Of a stretch of DNA of 64,000 nucleotides, positions 1 to 9,035 are shown in pieces; position 1 is the stretch's first letter; the number at the start of each line of letters is the position of its first letter. The DNA lies in contig CAVUMI010000009.1 in assembly GCA_963742585.1 (NCBI GenBank), positions 1,612,001 to 1,676,000 of the forward strand. Reading direction: 5' to 3'. The notes under the pieces are model-generated. The model was not told the DNA's origin and ran no database searches. It was given only the letters and a program-made list of their open reading frames with translations. The position numbers and the translations under genes were made by a program. The stretch is from JACDEA01 sp963742585. Lineage in GTDB: Bacteria > Actinomycetota > Acidimicrobiia > Acidimicrobiales > JACDEA01.

Positions 1-37
1 TCCGGATCTGGGCCGCCGGGAGCGGTGCAGATCCGGA
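1..37. repeat. 10-bp perfect inverted repeat at the left edge
   Basis: TCCGGATCTG at 1-10 is the reverse complement of CAGATCCGGA at 28-37, with a 17-base spacer. It has no T-tract, and the partial open frame 3-215 also crosses it, so it may be chance. Confidence 0.3.
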
Positions 38-215
38 CAGAAGCCCGCTGGCGCGGGACGCGGCGGACGAGGCGGTGTGTATCGCCGCGTGGCTCGACCG
101 CGAAGCTCCGCGGTTACGGCTGGTGAGTTGCGACGGGGAGCTGGCCTCTACCCTGCCGCGGCTTCCGCGCTTTGTGCCTTCGCCGACACGCTCACCAGGC
201 GCTCGAGGGCGCTAG
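3..215 (+). CDS. C-terminal fragment of an unidentified protein (5' end outside window)
   Basis: An open frame enters from the left edge and ends at a TAG at 213-215. Its middle (about residues 18-57) reads like real high-GC coding sequence, with alternating hydrophobic and charged residues such as AVCIAAWLDREAPRLRLV and a CDGELAS segment. This looks somewhat like the tail of actinobacterial DEDD-type exonuclease or UvrC-like proteins, but I cannot confirm it. It would run convergently into the 3' end of trpD and overlap it by 68 bases, so the true stop may be elsewhere. Confidence 0.35.
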   Translation, partial: RIWAAGSGADPDRSPLARDAADEAVCIAAWLDREAPRLRLVSCDGELASTLPRLPRFVPSPTRSPGARGR

Positions 216-1191
216 CGGCGTGCCCCTCGTCGATCGAGGCCGCGGCGGCCTCGAGTCCTGCCCCCATCTCCGACGTCACGCCGGCAACCACCAGCGCGGC
301 GGCGGCATTGAGCAGAACGATGTCGCGGTGGGGGCCCGGCTCGCCACCGAGCACACGCCGGGCCAGATCCACGTTGGCCGCGGTGTCGCCACCGGGCGGC
401 GCGGCGGCCACCGGGGATAGGCCGAGCGCCGCGGGGTCGACGTCGAAGCTGCGCACCTCGCCCTCGAACAGCTCCACCACCGTCGATGTCGACGCGGTCG
501 TGAGCTCGTCAAGGCCGTCGTGGCCGTACACCACCATCGCCCGCGCCGCACCGTTGGCCTGGAGAACGCCAATGAGCTTCTCGGCCAGCGTCCCATCGGA
601 GACGCCGACGATCTGTCGCCGCACTCGCGCCGGGTTGGCCATCGCAGCAATGAGATTGAACACGGTCCGCACACCCAACTCCCGGCGTACCGGACCGGGG
701 TGGCGCATTCCGGGGTGGAACCTCGGCGCCAGGCAGAAGCCGAGGCCGGCCTCTTCCACGCATGTCGCGACGCCAACCGGACCGAGGTCGATGGCGACGC
801 CCAGCGCCTCAAGCAGATCGGCGGAGCCGCTGGTCGCTGATGCCCTTCGGTTGCCGTGCTTGCAGACTTTGACCCCTGCGCCGGCGACGACCAGTGCATT
901 GAGCGTCGAGACATGGAACGCAGCCGCGTGCCGCTGCGCGCTGCCGCCGGTGCCGCAGGTATCGATCGGATCACCCGGCAGCGTGAGGGTTTCGGCCGCG
1001 TCGAGCATCGCCCGCACCATGCCGGTCAACTCGTCGATGCTGAGGTCCTTGTTGCGCAGCGCGATCAACAACCCACCGATCTGGCCCGGCGAGGCCTCAC
1101 CGGCCAGGACAGCAGCGATAGTCGCTTGTGCCTCGTCGAGCGACAGGTCCTCGCCCGCCAGCAATCGGTTGAAGAGAGCGGCCCAGTCCAC
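148..1191 (-). CDS. trpD: Anthranilate phosphoribosyltransferase
   Basis: It transfers phosphoribose from PRPP to anthranilate, the second step of tryptophan synthesis, in the cytoplasm. The 347-residue length is normal for the family. The N-terminal helical region (LFNRLLAGEDLS, then GGLLIALRNKDLS) is followed by the PRPP-binding glycine-rich motif DTCGTGGS, by KHGNRRASATSGSADLLEALG (anthranilate/PRPP contacts) and by the FHPGMRHPGPVRRELGVRT segment. I chose the GTG at 1191 because homology begins there and it lies two bases after the stop of the upstream acyl-CoA dehydrogenase, which suggests co-transcription. No other trp gene is visible in the window. Confidence 0.95.
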   Translation of the reverse strand: MDWAALFNRLLAGEDLSLDEAQATIAAVLAGEASPGQIGGLLIALRNKDLSIDELTGMVRAMLDAAETLTLPGDPIDTCGTGGSAQRHAAAFHVSTLNALVVAGAGVKVCKHGNRRASATSGSADLLEALGVAIDLGPVGVATCVEEAGLGFCLAPRFHPGMRHPGPVRRELGVRTVFNLIAAMANPARVRRQIVGVSDGTLAEKLIGVLQANGAARAMVVYGHDGLDELTTASTSTVVELFEGEVRSFDVDPAALGLSPVAAAPPGGDTAANVDLARRVLGGEPGPHRDIVLLNAAAALVVAGVTSEMGAGLEAAAASIDEGHAASALERLVSVSAKAQSAEAAAG

Positions 1192-1193
1192 GG

Positions 1194-2363
1194 CTAGTCC
1201 CACCACAGGTCGCGGTCGAGGACGCCTTTGGCGATGAGGCCAAGCTGCACCTGGCTGGTGCCCTCGACAATCGTGAGCTGCTTGGCGTCGCGGTACCAGA
1301 GCTCGGTCGGGTGGTCCTTCATGTACCCGGCGGCGCCGAGCAACTGCATGGCGAGACCCGAGGCCCGCACGGCCAGTTCGGTGGCGTAGTACTTGGCCAT
1401 CGACAGGTAGGGCACCCACTCCTTGGTGAACTTGCCCTGATCGGCCAGCCACGCCGATCGGTACGTCAGCAACCTGGCCGCCTCGATCTCGGTAGCCAAC
1501 TTGGCGATCTCCCACTGGATCCCCTGGAAGTCGGCGATCGTCTGGGAGAACGCCTCGCGCTGCTGCACGTACTCGGTGGCGTACATCAATGCGCCCTCGG
1601 CCAGACCGATGCCCCGCGCCGCAACGATGGGTCGCATCGAGTTCAGCCCGAGCATGGCCAGACGGAACCCGCCAACCTCCCCGATCACGTTCTCCCCGGG
1701 AACCCGCACGTCGGTGAGGAGCAACTCGCCGGTGTCGACGCCCCGCACGCCCATCTTGCGGTCCGTGTTCCCGACCTCCACGCCGCTCCAACCCCGCTCG
1801 ACGATGAACGCGGTGACCGCGTCGTGGCGGCGTGCGGCGACATCGTCGGAGCTCTTGGCGAACACCGTGTACCAGTCGGCCTGGACCACCCCGCTCATCC
1901 AGCACTTCGTGCCGTTGAGCACCCAGTCGCCACCATCGGCGACGGCGCGGGTCCGCATACCCATGACGTCACTGCCCGCCTGCGGTTCCGACAACCCGAA
2001 CCCGGCGCGTAGGGACCCATCGGCGATGCCCGGCAGATACTTCTGCTTCTGCGCCTCGCTGCCCGCGATCATCACCGGCCCGGTGGGCAGCCGGGTGAGC
2101 AGCAGCATGAGCGCGGCCGTGTTCGAGTATTTGGCGACCTCTTCGATGGCAATCGTCAGGCCGAGGATCCCAGCGCCAGAGCCGCCGTACTCCTCCGGGA
2201 TGCACAGGCCGAGCAGGCCGGCGTCGCGAAACGCCTCGAAAACGTCCTGCGGGTACTCGCCGCTCTCGTCGATTTCCCGCGCCCGCGGCTTGACCCTGTC
2301 CTCCGCGAGCTTGCGAACCGACCTCTGGAGCTGCTGCAACTCGTCGGAGAACTCGAAGTTCAC
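1194..2363 (-). CDS. Acyl-CoA dehydrogenase family protein
   Basis: A 389-residue flavoprotein of the acyl-CoA dehydrogenase superfamily, which makes a trans-2-enoyl-CoA while reducing FAD and passes electrons to ETF. The N-terminal helical domain is followed by the FAD-contacting GFGLSEPQAGSD segment, the KCWMSG/FIVE beta domain, and a C-terminal helical domain ending in YRDAKQLTIVEGTSQVQ. The glutamate of that VEGTSQ motif is the usual catalytic base position. Substrate chain length cannot be read from sequence. It lies directly upstream of trpD with a two-base gap, an unusual pairing with no obvious pathway link. Confidence 0.93.
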   Translation of the reverse strand: MNFEFSDELQQLQRSVRKLAEDRVKPRAREIDESGEYPQDVFEAFRDAGLLGLCIPEEYGGSGAGILGLTIAIEEVAKYSNTAALMLLLTRLPTGPVMIAGSEAQKQKYLPGIADGSLRAGFGLSEPQAGSDVMGMRTRAVADGGDWVLNGTKCWMSGVVQADWYTVFAKSSDDVAARRHDAVTAFIVERGWSGVEVGNTDRKMGVRGVDTGELLLTDVRVPGENVIGEVGGFRLAMLGLNSMRPIVAARGIGLAEGALMYATEYVQQREAFSQTIADFQGIQWEIAKLATEIEAARLLTYRSAWLADQGKFTKEWVPYLSMAKYYATELAVRASGLAMQLLGAAGYMKDHPTELWYRDAKQLTIVEGTSQVQLGLIAKGVLDRDLWWD

Positions 2364-2390
2364 GAACCCCGAACGTACTGCGGCCGCGGG

Positions 2391-2630
2391 TTAGGCGGAC
2401 TTGCGGCGCTGGCGCACCATGCGGCGGCGCTCACGCTCGCTGGCGCCACCCCACACCCCGTCGCGCTCGCGGTTGGCAAGCGCGTACTCGAGGCACGCCT
2501 CCCGCACGGGACACTCGGCACACACGGCCTTGGCCATGTCGGCGTCCTCGTCGGAGACGGGATAAAAGATCTCAGGATCGAGTCCGCGGCACGCCGCTTG
2601 ATCTCTCCACGAAGCTGTCGTTGTCGTCAT
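2391..2630 (-). CDS. WhiB-family iron-sulfur transcriptional regulator
   Basis: A 79-residue WhiB-like protein, a family found only in actinobacteria and their phages that binds a 4Fe-4S cluster and works with the primary sigma factor. The four cluster cysteines are visible: C14 (QAACRG), C37 and C40 (CAEC), and C46 (REAC). They are followed by the GVWGG turn at about 58-62 and a basic tail (RERRRMVRQRRK) for DNA contact. The ATG at 2630 fits the usual start; an upstream in-frame GTG six codons earlier is possible. The gene stands alone, divergent from the exchanger operon at 2787. Confidence 0.95.
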   Translation of the reverse strand: MTTTTASWRDQAACRGLDPEIFYPVSDEDADMAKAVCAECPVREACLEYALANRERDGVWGGASERERRRMVRQRRKSA

Positions 2631-2786
2631 AGTCGCTGTCACGTTGTTCGGAGTCCTACCCAGTGAGTATTGGTCAACACCTGCGTCGAAGTGCAAATTC
2701 CCACGAGCAGACCACGCAACGTGAGCATCGACGGCTAGCCCCCACACCTGAGCCGCCCTTCTAGGATGCGGCCTCGTGAAAGGGCG

Positions 2787-4112
2787 ATGACCAACGACAT
2801 AGACCGCGCCCACAACTCGCGGTACGCCCTCACCACTGCCGGGGCCGCCCTGGTGTGCGCACCCGGCCTGTTTGTCCGCTTCACGCACCCCGATCTGCCC
2901 CATTCGGTCGAAGCGTTACTTTTCGGACTGGCGATCGTAGGGGCGGCGTTCCTGCTGTCCTGGGCGGCGGAAGTGGCGCAGCTCGACATCTCGGCCGGGT
3001 TGGCGATTGCGGTCCTCGCCTTCATCGCCGTGCTGCCGGAATACGCGGTCGACCTCGTCTTCGCCATCGAGGGCGGGAACTCGTTCGAGCAATTCGGGCG
3101 GTCGTGCCCACCGACGGGGACCGGGAGCGAATCCCCCTGTTCCCTCGCCCTGGCCAACATGACCGGCGCCAACCGCCTGCTCATCGGCATCGGCTGGAGC
3201 ATGGTGGTCTTCATCGCCTACCGGCAGTGGAAGAAGCGGGGCCGGAGCCAAGCGGAGGCGGCCGAGGGCATCACGCTCGAGCGGGGTCATTCGGTCGAAC
3301 TGGCGTTCCTTGCTGTGGCCACCGTGTACTCGCTCAACCTGGGGTTGCGGCGGTCCATCACGCTGGTGGACGCGGTCATCCTCGTCGGCCTGTTCATCGC
3401 GTACACGATCCGCATCTCCCGGGCGCCGGCCGAAGAGCCCCACCTGGTGGGTCCCGCCCGATGGATCGGCGGTTTCAGCGTCGGCGCGCGACGGCTCTCG
3501 GTCGTGGTCCTCTTCCTGGGCGCCGCCATGGTCATCCTCATGTGCGCCGAGCACTTCGCCGACGCATTACGGGAGACGGGCGAGTCCTTCGGGATCAGCG
3601 AGTTCCTCTTGGTGCAGTGGCTCGCGCCGCTGGCGTCGGAGGCGCCCGAGCTCCTCGTCGCCGGCCTGTTCGCGTGGCGCCTCAACACCAACGCGGCGCT
3701 GGGGACGCTCGTCTCGTCCAAGGTCAACCAGTGGACGCTGCTGGTGGGCACCCTCCCGATCGCCTTCGCCATTGCCTCCGGCGGTACGCACGGGCTCCCG
3801 ATCGTCGGTCAACAGCGCGAGGAACTGTTCCTCACCGCCGCGCAGTCGGCCTTCGCGGTGGCGGTGTTGATCAACTTGTCGTTGTCGCTGCGAGAGGCAG
3901 GCGCGCTCCTCGGTCTGTTCCTGGTCCAGTTCGTCGCCGGCGTCGTCGGGCCGGAATCGATCCACAACGAGGTGCGCATCTTCACCGGCATCATCTACCT
4001 GCTCCTTGCCGCAAGCGTGGCCTTCGGGGCCCGCCGCGGTGTGCCGAAGATGTTCCGCGACGGCTTCCGCACGTCGTACGCAGAGATGTCCGGGGAGGCT
4101 GCCGCGGAGTGA
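2787..4112 (+). CDS. Sodium/calcium exchanger (CaCA) family membrane protein
   Basis: A 441-residue polytopic membrane protein with about ten hydrophobic segments. Two alpha-repeat-like motifs are present: one around AVLAFIAVLPEYAVDLVFA in the N-terminal half and one around WLAPLASEAPELLVAGLFA in the C-terminal half. Each has the acidic PE pair used for cation binding in this superfamily. A hydrophilic loop (KKRGRSQAEAAEG) separates the halves. I prefer the ATG at 2787, preceded by GAAAGGG, over the ATG at 2766. It is the first gene of an overlapping operon; its TGA overlaps the GTG of glpD. The transported ion is unknown. Confidence 0.85.
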   Translation: MTNDIDRAHNSRYALTTAGAALVCAPGLFVRFTHPDLPHSVEALLFGLAIVGAAFLLSWAAEVAQLDISAGLAIAVLAFIAVLPEYAVDLVFAIEGGNSFEQFGRSCPPTGTGSESPCSLALANMTGANRLLIGIGWSMVVFIAYRQWKKRGRSQAEAAEGITLERGHSVELAFLAVATVYSLNLGLRRSITLVDAVILVGLFIAYTIRISRAPAEEPHLVGPARWIGGFSVGARRLSVVVLFLGAAMVILMCAEHFADALRETGESFGISEFLLVQWLAPLASEAPELLVAGLFAWRLNTNAALGTLVSSKVNQWTLLVGTLPIAFAIASGGTHGLPIVGQQREELFLTAAQSAFAVAVLINLSLSLREAGALLGLFLVQFVAGVVGPESIHNEVRIFTGIIYLLLAASVAFGARRGVPKMFRDGFRTSYAEMSGEAAAE

Positions 4113-5734
4113 CTGCCCGCACCGCGTTCGACCGCGCCCAGGCGCAGGCCCGACTCGGAAGTGAGACGTTCGACGTCCTCGTCATCGGCGGCGGCATCAC
4201 CGGTGCGGGCGTTGCCCTCGATGCCGCGGCGCGTGGACTGCGGACCGCCCTGGTCGAGCGAGACGACTTCGCGTCGGGCACGTCGTCGAAGTCCTCCAAG
4301 CTCGTGCACGGCGGGCTGCGGTACCTCCAGCAGAAGGAGTACTTCCTCGTCTACGAGAACTTGGCCGAGCGCCAGCGACTGCTGAACAACGCACCGCACC
4401 TGGTCAAGGTCCTCCCGTTCCTCATCCCGTTGTTCGGGCGGGGTGGCGTCCTCAACAAGGCACTCGCCAAGACCTACAGCACTGCGCTGTGGCTCTACGA
4501 CCTGACCGGCGGGCTGCGCATCCGCAAACGCCACAAGCGGCTCTCGATCGACCAGGCCATCGAGCACATGCCGACGCTGAACCGCGACCTGCTCGCCGCC
4601 GCGTTCCTGTACTACGACGCGCAGGCCGACGACGCCCGGCTCACCCTCACCATCGCCCGCACCGCGGTGCTCGACTTCGGCGCGGTGGCGTTGAATTACG
4701 CGCCGGTCACCGGGCTGTTGAAGAACAGTGAGGACCGCGTCGACGGCGCCCGCTTGGCCGATGGGCTCGAGGTCCGGGCTGAAGTGGTCGTCAACGCCAC
4801 GGGGGTGTGGGCCGATGACGTACGCGCCCTCGACGAGGGGGTCCACCCCGACACGATCCGCCCGGCCAAGGGGATTCACATCGCGCTGGCGTGGGACAAG
4901 GTCCGCTGCGACATCGCCGCCGTCGTTCCCGTGCCCAAGGACCGCCGATCGATCTTCGTCGTGCCGTGGGGCGACCGCGTCTACCTCGGTACCACCGATA
5001 CCGATTACTCCGGCCCCATCGACGACCCGCAGTGCACGCTCGAGGACGTCGACTACATCCTCGGCGCGATCAACATGTTCGTCACCGAACCGGTTACTGC
5101 CGACGACGTGCTCGGCACCTGGGCCGGCCTCCGGCCGTTGGTCAAAGACGCCGGAAGCGAGCGCACCGCCGACCTGTCGCGACGGCACTCGGTGGCCACG
5201 TCGACGTCGGGGCTGGTTACGGTCACCGGCGGCAAGCTGACGACCTACCGCAAGATGGCGGAGGACACCGTGGACGCGGTGGTCAAGCAGTTGGGCCGCC
5301 GCGGCGTGTCCCGGCGGAGCCCCACGAAGCGGCTGGCGCTTCGCGGCGCGCTCGGCACCGAGGGAGATCTCGGGCTTACGCCCGAGGTGGCCGAACACCT
5401 GCGGTCGCGCTTCGGCTGCGAGGCCCGTGTCGTCGCCGCCATGCTCGAGGCCGACCCGGAGCTGGCTCGGCCACTGGTGCCCACACTTCCCTATCTCCGC
5501 GCCGAGGCCGTCTACGCCATCCGCTACGAGATGGCGCACACGCTCGACGACGTCCTGGCCCGGCGCACGCGCGCCGTCCTGCTCGCCCGCGACGCCGCGG
5601 CGGCAGCTGCCGTCGACGTGGCCAACCTTCTTGCGTCCGAACTGGGCTGGACGCCGGCCGAAACCGAGCGCCAGGTGCAGACGTTCCGCGATTCCATCGA
5701 GCGTTCACGCAGCTGGGAGGCAGTCACGAAGTGA
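4109..5734 (+). CDS. glpD: FAD-dependent glycerol-3-phosphate dehydrogenase
   Basis: It oxidises sn-glycerol-3-phosphate to dihydroxyacetone phosphate at the membrane and passes electrons to quinone. The 541-residue protein has the N-terminal Rossmann motif VIGGGITGAG, followed by the ERDDFASGTSSKSSKLVHGGLRYL stretch (split here by me into one family signature), the VPWGDRVYLGTTDTDY motif and the C-terminal GGKLTTYRKMAED block. All are typical of GlpD. The start is a GTG that overlaps the previous stop (GTGA), with GGGGAGG about ten bases upstream. Its product DHAP links it to the next gene, which resembles alkyl-DHAP synthase. Confidence 0.93.
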   Translation: MTARTAFDRAQAQARLGSETFDVLVIGGGITGAGVALDAAARGLRTALVERDDFASGTSSKSSKLVHGGLRYLQQKEYFLVYENLAERQRLLNNAPHLVKVLPFLIPLFGRGGVLNKALAKTYSTALWLYDLTGGLRIRKRHKRLSIDQAIEHMPTLNRDLLAAAFLYYDAQADDARLTLTIARTAVLDFGAVALNYAPVTGLLKNSEDRVDGARLADGLEVRAEVVVNATGVWADDVRALDEGVHPDTIRPAKGIHIALAWDKVRCDIAAVVPVPKDRRSIFVVPWGDRVYLGTTDTDYSGPIDDPQCTLEDVDYILGAINMFVTEPVTADDVLGTWAGLRPLVKDAGSERTADLSRRHSVATSTSGLVTVTGGKLTTYRKMAEDTVDAVVKQLGRRGVSRRSPTKRLALRGALGTEGDLGLTPEVAEHLRSRFGCEARVVAAMLEADPELARPLVPTLPYLRAEAVYAIRYEMAHTLDDVLARRTRAVLLARDAAAAAAVDVANLLASELGWTPAETERQVQTFRDSIERSRSWEAVTK

Positions 5735-7200
5735 CCGCGATACGCGGGGCACCGACGCCGCCGATCGAGATCGAGGGCGATGCGATAACGGCACGGTTCC
5801 CTTCGGTCGCGGTGAGCGACGCGGTCGTCGCCCAACTTCGCCAGGCGTGTGCCGACGTTCGCACCGACGACGCGAGCTGTCACGAGGCCGGGCGCGATTG
5901 GTGGCCGATCACGATGGCGTGGGCCCTCAAGGGTGAGGTTCCCTCGAGGCCCGCCGCAGTAGTGCGCCCGACCGGCGCGACCGAGGCCGCCCGCGTTCTC
6001 GCCGTCTGCAACGGCGCTGGCGTGCCGGTGACCACCGCGGCGGGGCGCAGCGGCGTCTGCGGTGCCAGCGTGCCGATCTACGGCGGCATCGTCCTCGACA
6101 TGACGGCCATGGCCGGCGTCGTCGACGTCGACGACGAGTCTCTGCTCCTTACCGTCCAACCGGGCACCTTCGGCGACGTCCTCGAAGACACCCTGCGCGC
6201 CGACTACGGCGTCACCGTCGGGCATTGGCCCCAGTCGATGGCACTGTCGACCGTCGGTGGCTGGCTGGCCTGTCGTGGAGCGGGTCAGTACTCCACCCGC
6301 TACGGAAAGATCGAAGACATCGTCGTCGGTCTCCAGGTAGCGCTGGCCGACGGGCGGCTCATCCGCACCGGCGGATCGGGCCCGCGGGCCGCCACCGGGC
6401 CCGATCTCAACCAGCTCTTCGTCGGGAGCGAGGGCACGCTGGGCGTGATCACCGAGGCGATGTTGCGCATCCACCCGGTAGCGCCCGCCGAGCGCCGGGC
6501 CGCATTCGGTTTCCCCTCGTTCGCCGCGGGCAACGACGCGTGCCGCCGCATCCTGCGCCGCGGTGCGACGCCGGCCGTCCTCCGTCTGTACGACGAACGC
6601 GAGTCGCGCCGGTATCTCGAGGGCACCAACGTGCTCCTCGTCCTCGACGAAGGCGACCCCGCGATCATCGACGGTGTCATGACCGTGGTGGCCGAGGAGT
6701 GCCGTGATGCGACCGTCCTCGACGTCGACTTCGTACGCCAGTGGCTCGACCACCGCAACGACACCTCGGCGCTGCAAGAGGCGTATCGCAAGGATCTGGT
6801 CGTCGACACGACCGAGATCGCGGCGCGCTGGTCGGCGCTCCCGGCGATCTACGAAGAGGGTGTGGCCGCGCTCAAGGCGGTCGAGGGGCTGTGGGTCGCC
6901 TCGGCGCACCAGTCGCACAGCTACACCGACGGCGCATGCATCTACTTCACGTGGGCGGGCCAGCCCACCGACGGCGACAAGGACCGGTTCTACAACGCGG
7001 CATGGGCGGCCATCATGGGCGTGGTCGAGGGCCACGGTGGCGCGGTCAGCCATCACCACGGCATGGGCATCAACCGCGCGCCATGGACGCCCAATAGCGA
7101 GGTGCTGACCGCGCTCAAGGGCTCGCTCGACCCCAACGGCGTCCTGAACCCGGGCAAGCTCGGCCTGCCCTCGCCGTTCGGCGCCGTCCCGTGGCCCTAA
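5731..7200 (+). CDS. FAD-binding oxidase resembling alkyldihydroxyacetonephosphate synthase
   Basis: A 489-residue FAD_binding_4 (VAO-type) protein. The PCMH-type FAD domain is seen in PTGATEAARVLAVCNGAG, the AAGRSGVCGAS loop, the WPQSMALSTVGGWLACRGAGQ segment and GSEGTLGVITEAMLRI. Near the C-terminus is SHHHGMG, the histidine cluster characteristic of alkyl-DHAP synthase, which swaps the acyl chain of acyl-DHAP for a fatty alcohol in ether-lipid synthesis. Close relatives act on lactate or glycolate, so the substrate is not settled. The GTG start overlaps the glpD stop (GTGA), and GGGAGG lies just upstream. Its place between glpD and a glycerol-kinase-like gene supports a glycerol-phosphate role. 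Confidence 0.82.
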   Translation: MTAIRGAPTPPIEIEGDAITARFPSVAVSDAVVAQLRQACADVRTDDASCHEAGRDWWPITMAWALKGEVPSRPAAVVRPTGATEAARVLAVCNGAGVPVTTAAGRSGVCGASVPIYGGIVLDMTAMAGVVDVDDESLLLTVQPGTFGDVLEDTLRADYGVTVGHWPQSMALSTVGGWLACRGAGQYSTRYGKIEDIVVGLQVALADGRLIRTGGSGPRAATGPDLNQLFVGSEGTLGVITEAMLRIHPVAPAERRAAFGFPSFAAGNDACRRILRRGATPAVLRLYDERESRRYLEGTNVLLVLDEGDPAIIDGVMTVVAEECRDATVLDVDFVRQWLDHRNDTSALQEAYRKDLVVDTTEIAARWSALPAIYEEGVAALKAVEGLWVASAHQSHSYTDGACIYFTWAGQPTDGDKDRFYNAAWAAIMGVVEGHGGAVSHHHGMGINRAPWTPNSEVLTALKGSLDPNGVLNPGKLGLPSPFGAVPWP

Positions 7201-9035
7201 TCGCCGCGCTCGACGCCCGCGCCGTAGGGCGCGGCGCGATCGGCGCCGTCGCGCTGTTCGCCCCAGTGGCGCTGGTATTGCGCGCCTTGTCAGGCGGCGA
7301 CAAGGACTCCGGCGCGTGGGTGCCACTGGTCTTCGTCTTCTTCTTCGCCTTTATGTTCGGCGGCTGGCTGGCCGCCTATGACCGCCCGGCCACGCCCCTC
7401 CTGCACGGCGCGGTGGCCGGCGCCATCGGCTTCGCGGTTGTGCTGGCCGTCTTCCTCCTCGCCAAGCTGGTGACCGGAACGGTCTCCACCGGCGCGCTGA
7501 TCGCGGGTTTCGTCTTCCTCGAGGTGGCCGCCGGGCTCGGGCTCCTCGGAGGACTGCTCGCTTCGCGGCGGCGTGCGCATGCCCCGGTGACCGAGCATCT
7601 CGTCATCGACGTCGGGACGAGCGGCGTGCGCGCCGCCATCGTGAACGCGGACGGTGTTGTCAACCACGTCAAGTACCGCGAGGTACTGCCGTCGTCGCCG
7701 ATGCCCAACTTCGTGGAGTTCGACGCCGCGGCGACCGCGAGTGCTGCATTGGCGGTTGCCAACGAAGCCCTGGAGTCACATGGCGGGCCCGTGGCCGCAG
7801 TCGGCATCGCCAACCAGCGCGCCTCGACGATTCTGTGGGACCGCAAGACGGGCGAACCGGTCGGACCGGGTATCGGCTGGCAGGACCTGCGCACCGTCGG
7901 CACCTGTCTGATGCTGCAAGCGCAGGGCATCCGCGTGGCCCCCAACGCGTCGGCGACCAAGCTCGCGTTCCTCCTCGACATGGCCGACCCGGACCGCACG
8001 CGTGATCTCTGCTTTGGCACCGTCGACAGCTGGGTGGCGTGGGCGCTCTCGAACGGCGAACTTCACGTGACCGATGCCAGCAACGCCGCGGTCACCGGCC
8101 TGCTGCACGGCGACGGCTCGACGTGGAACGACGCCATTCTCAAGGCGCTCAACGTTCCGCGATCGGTGCTGCCGGAGATCGTCGATTCGTCGGGGCTGGT
8201 GGGCGCGGCCAGCGCGCTCCCGGGCGCGCCGCCGATCGCGGGAATGGCAGGCGACCAGCAGGCCTCGCTCGTCGGGCAGGGCTGTACACAGCCCGGGCTG
8301 ACCAAGATCACTTTCGGCACCGGAGGGATGCTCGACCAGTGTGTCGGCCCGGCCCGACCGGCGTTCGATGCCCGCGGGCCGGCGGGCTGCTTTCCGATCA
8401 TCGCGTGGCGGCGCGACGGCGGCGTCATGTGGGGCATCGAGGCAGTGATGCTGTCGGCCGGCACGGCGGTGGAGTGGCTGCGGGATGATCTCGGCCTGAT
8501 CACATCATCGGACGAATCCGACGCGGTGGCCGCGCAGTGCGCCGACACGGGTGACGTGTGGTTCGTGCCCGCGCTCCTGGGTCTCGGCACGCCGGCCTGG
8601 GACTTTGGGGCGCGCGGCACGCTGGTGGGACTCACCCGCGGCAGTGGGCGGCCGGAAGTCGTGCGCGCCGTCCTCGAGGGCGTCGCGCACCGGGGTGCCG
8701 ACCTCGTCGAGGCGGCGGAGGCCGACGGCGGCCACGCCATCGCCACGCTGCGGGTCGACGGCGGCATGACCGCGAACACGACATTCGTGCAGGCACTCGC
8801 TGACGCGACGCAACGCCCGGTCGAAGTATCGCCCGTCCTCGAAGCGACCACGCTCGGCGCCGCGTACCTCGCCGGGATGGCGGTGGGCACCTGGGCCGAC
8901 GAGGCGCAGATCGCCGCGCACTGGTCACCGGCCCGTGTGGTCGAACCATCCCGGCGTCCCGACCGCGACCGCTGGCGGGCCGCAGTCGACCGCTCCCGCC
9001 AAACCGTCCCCGAACTCTCCGCCCTCGATTTCTAG
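7191..9035 (+). CDS. Membrane domain joined to an FGGY-family (glycerol-kinase-like) carbohydrate kinase
   Basis: The 614-residue frame has two parts. Residues 1-130 hold about four transmembrane helices (for example PLVFVFFFAFMFGGWLAAY) and resemble small four-helix membrane proteins. Residues 133-614 are an FGGY kinase: phosphate-binding VIDVGTSGVRAAIV, ANQRASTILWD, GDQQASLVGQG, FGTGGMLDQ, and the C-terminal signature TPAWDFGARGTLVGLTRG. The kinase would phosphorylate glycerol or another polyol with ATP. A GTG at 7587 sits in a GTGA context like the other gene junctions of this operon, so the fusion could come from a one-base indel joining two overlapping genes. Confidence 0.85.
   Translation: MALIAALDARAVGRGAIGAVALFAPVALVLRALSGGDKDSGAWVPLVFVFFFAFMFGGWLAAYDRPATPLLHGAVAGAIGFAVVLAVFLLAKLVTGTVSTGALIAGFVFLEVAAGLGLLGGLLASRRRAHAPVTEHLVIDVGTSGVRAAIVNADGVVNHVKYREVLPSSPMPNFVEFDAAATASAALAVANEALESHGGPVAAVGIANQRASTILWDRKTGEPVGPGIGWQDLRTVGTCLMLQAQGIRVAPNASATKLAFLLDMADPDRTRDLCFGTVDSWVAWALSNGELHVTDASNAAVTGLLHGDGSTWNDAILKALNVPRSVLPEIVDSSGLVGAASALPGAPPIAGMAGDQQASLVGQGCTQPGLTKITFGTGGMLDQCVGPARPAFDARGPAGCFPIIAWRRDGGVMWGIEAVMLSAGTAVEWLRDDLGLITSSDESDAVAAQCADTGDVWFVPALLGLGTPAWDFGARGTLVGLTRGSGRPEVVRAVLEGVAHRGADLVEAAEADGGHAIATLRVDGGMTANTTFVQALADATQRPVEVSPVLEATTLGAAYLAGMAVGTWADEAQIAAHWSPARVVEPSRRPDRDRWRAAVDRSRQTVPELSALDF

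Noticed and set aside
1..37. Terminator at the left edge
   Set aside because: The inverted repeat has a 17-base loop and no T-tract, and a coding-like frame crosses it.
2855..4108. Long N-terminal extension of glpD
   Set aside because: The open frame upstream of 4109 is a low-complexity shadow of the exchanger gene; GlpD homology begins exactly at the GTG with a good ribosome site.
3995..7326. Long minus-strand open frames opposite glpD and the FAD oxidase
   Set aside because: They are Arg/Gly/Asp-rich antisense shadows typical of high-GC DNA and show no domain, while the plus strand has complete conserved proteins.
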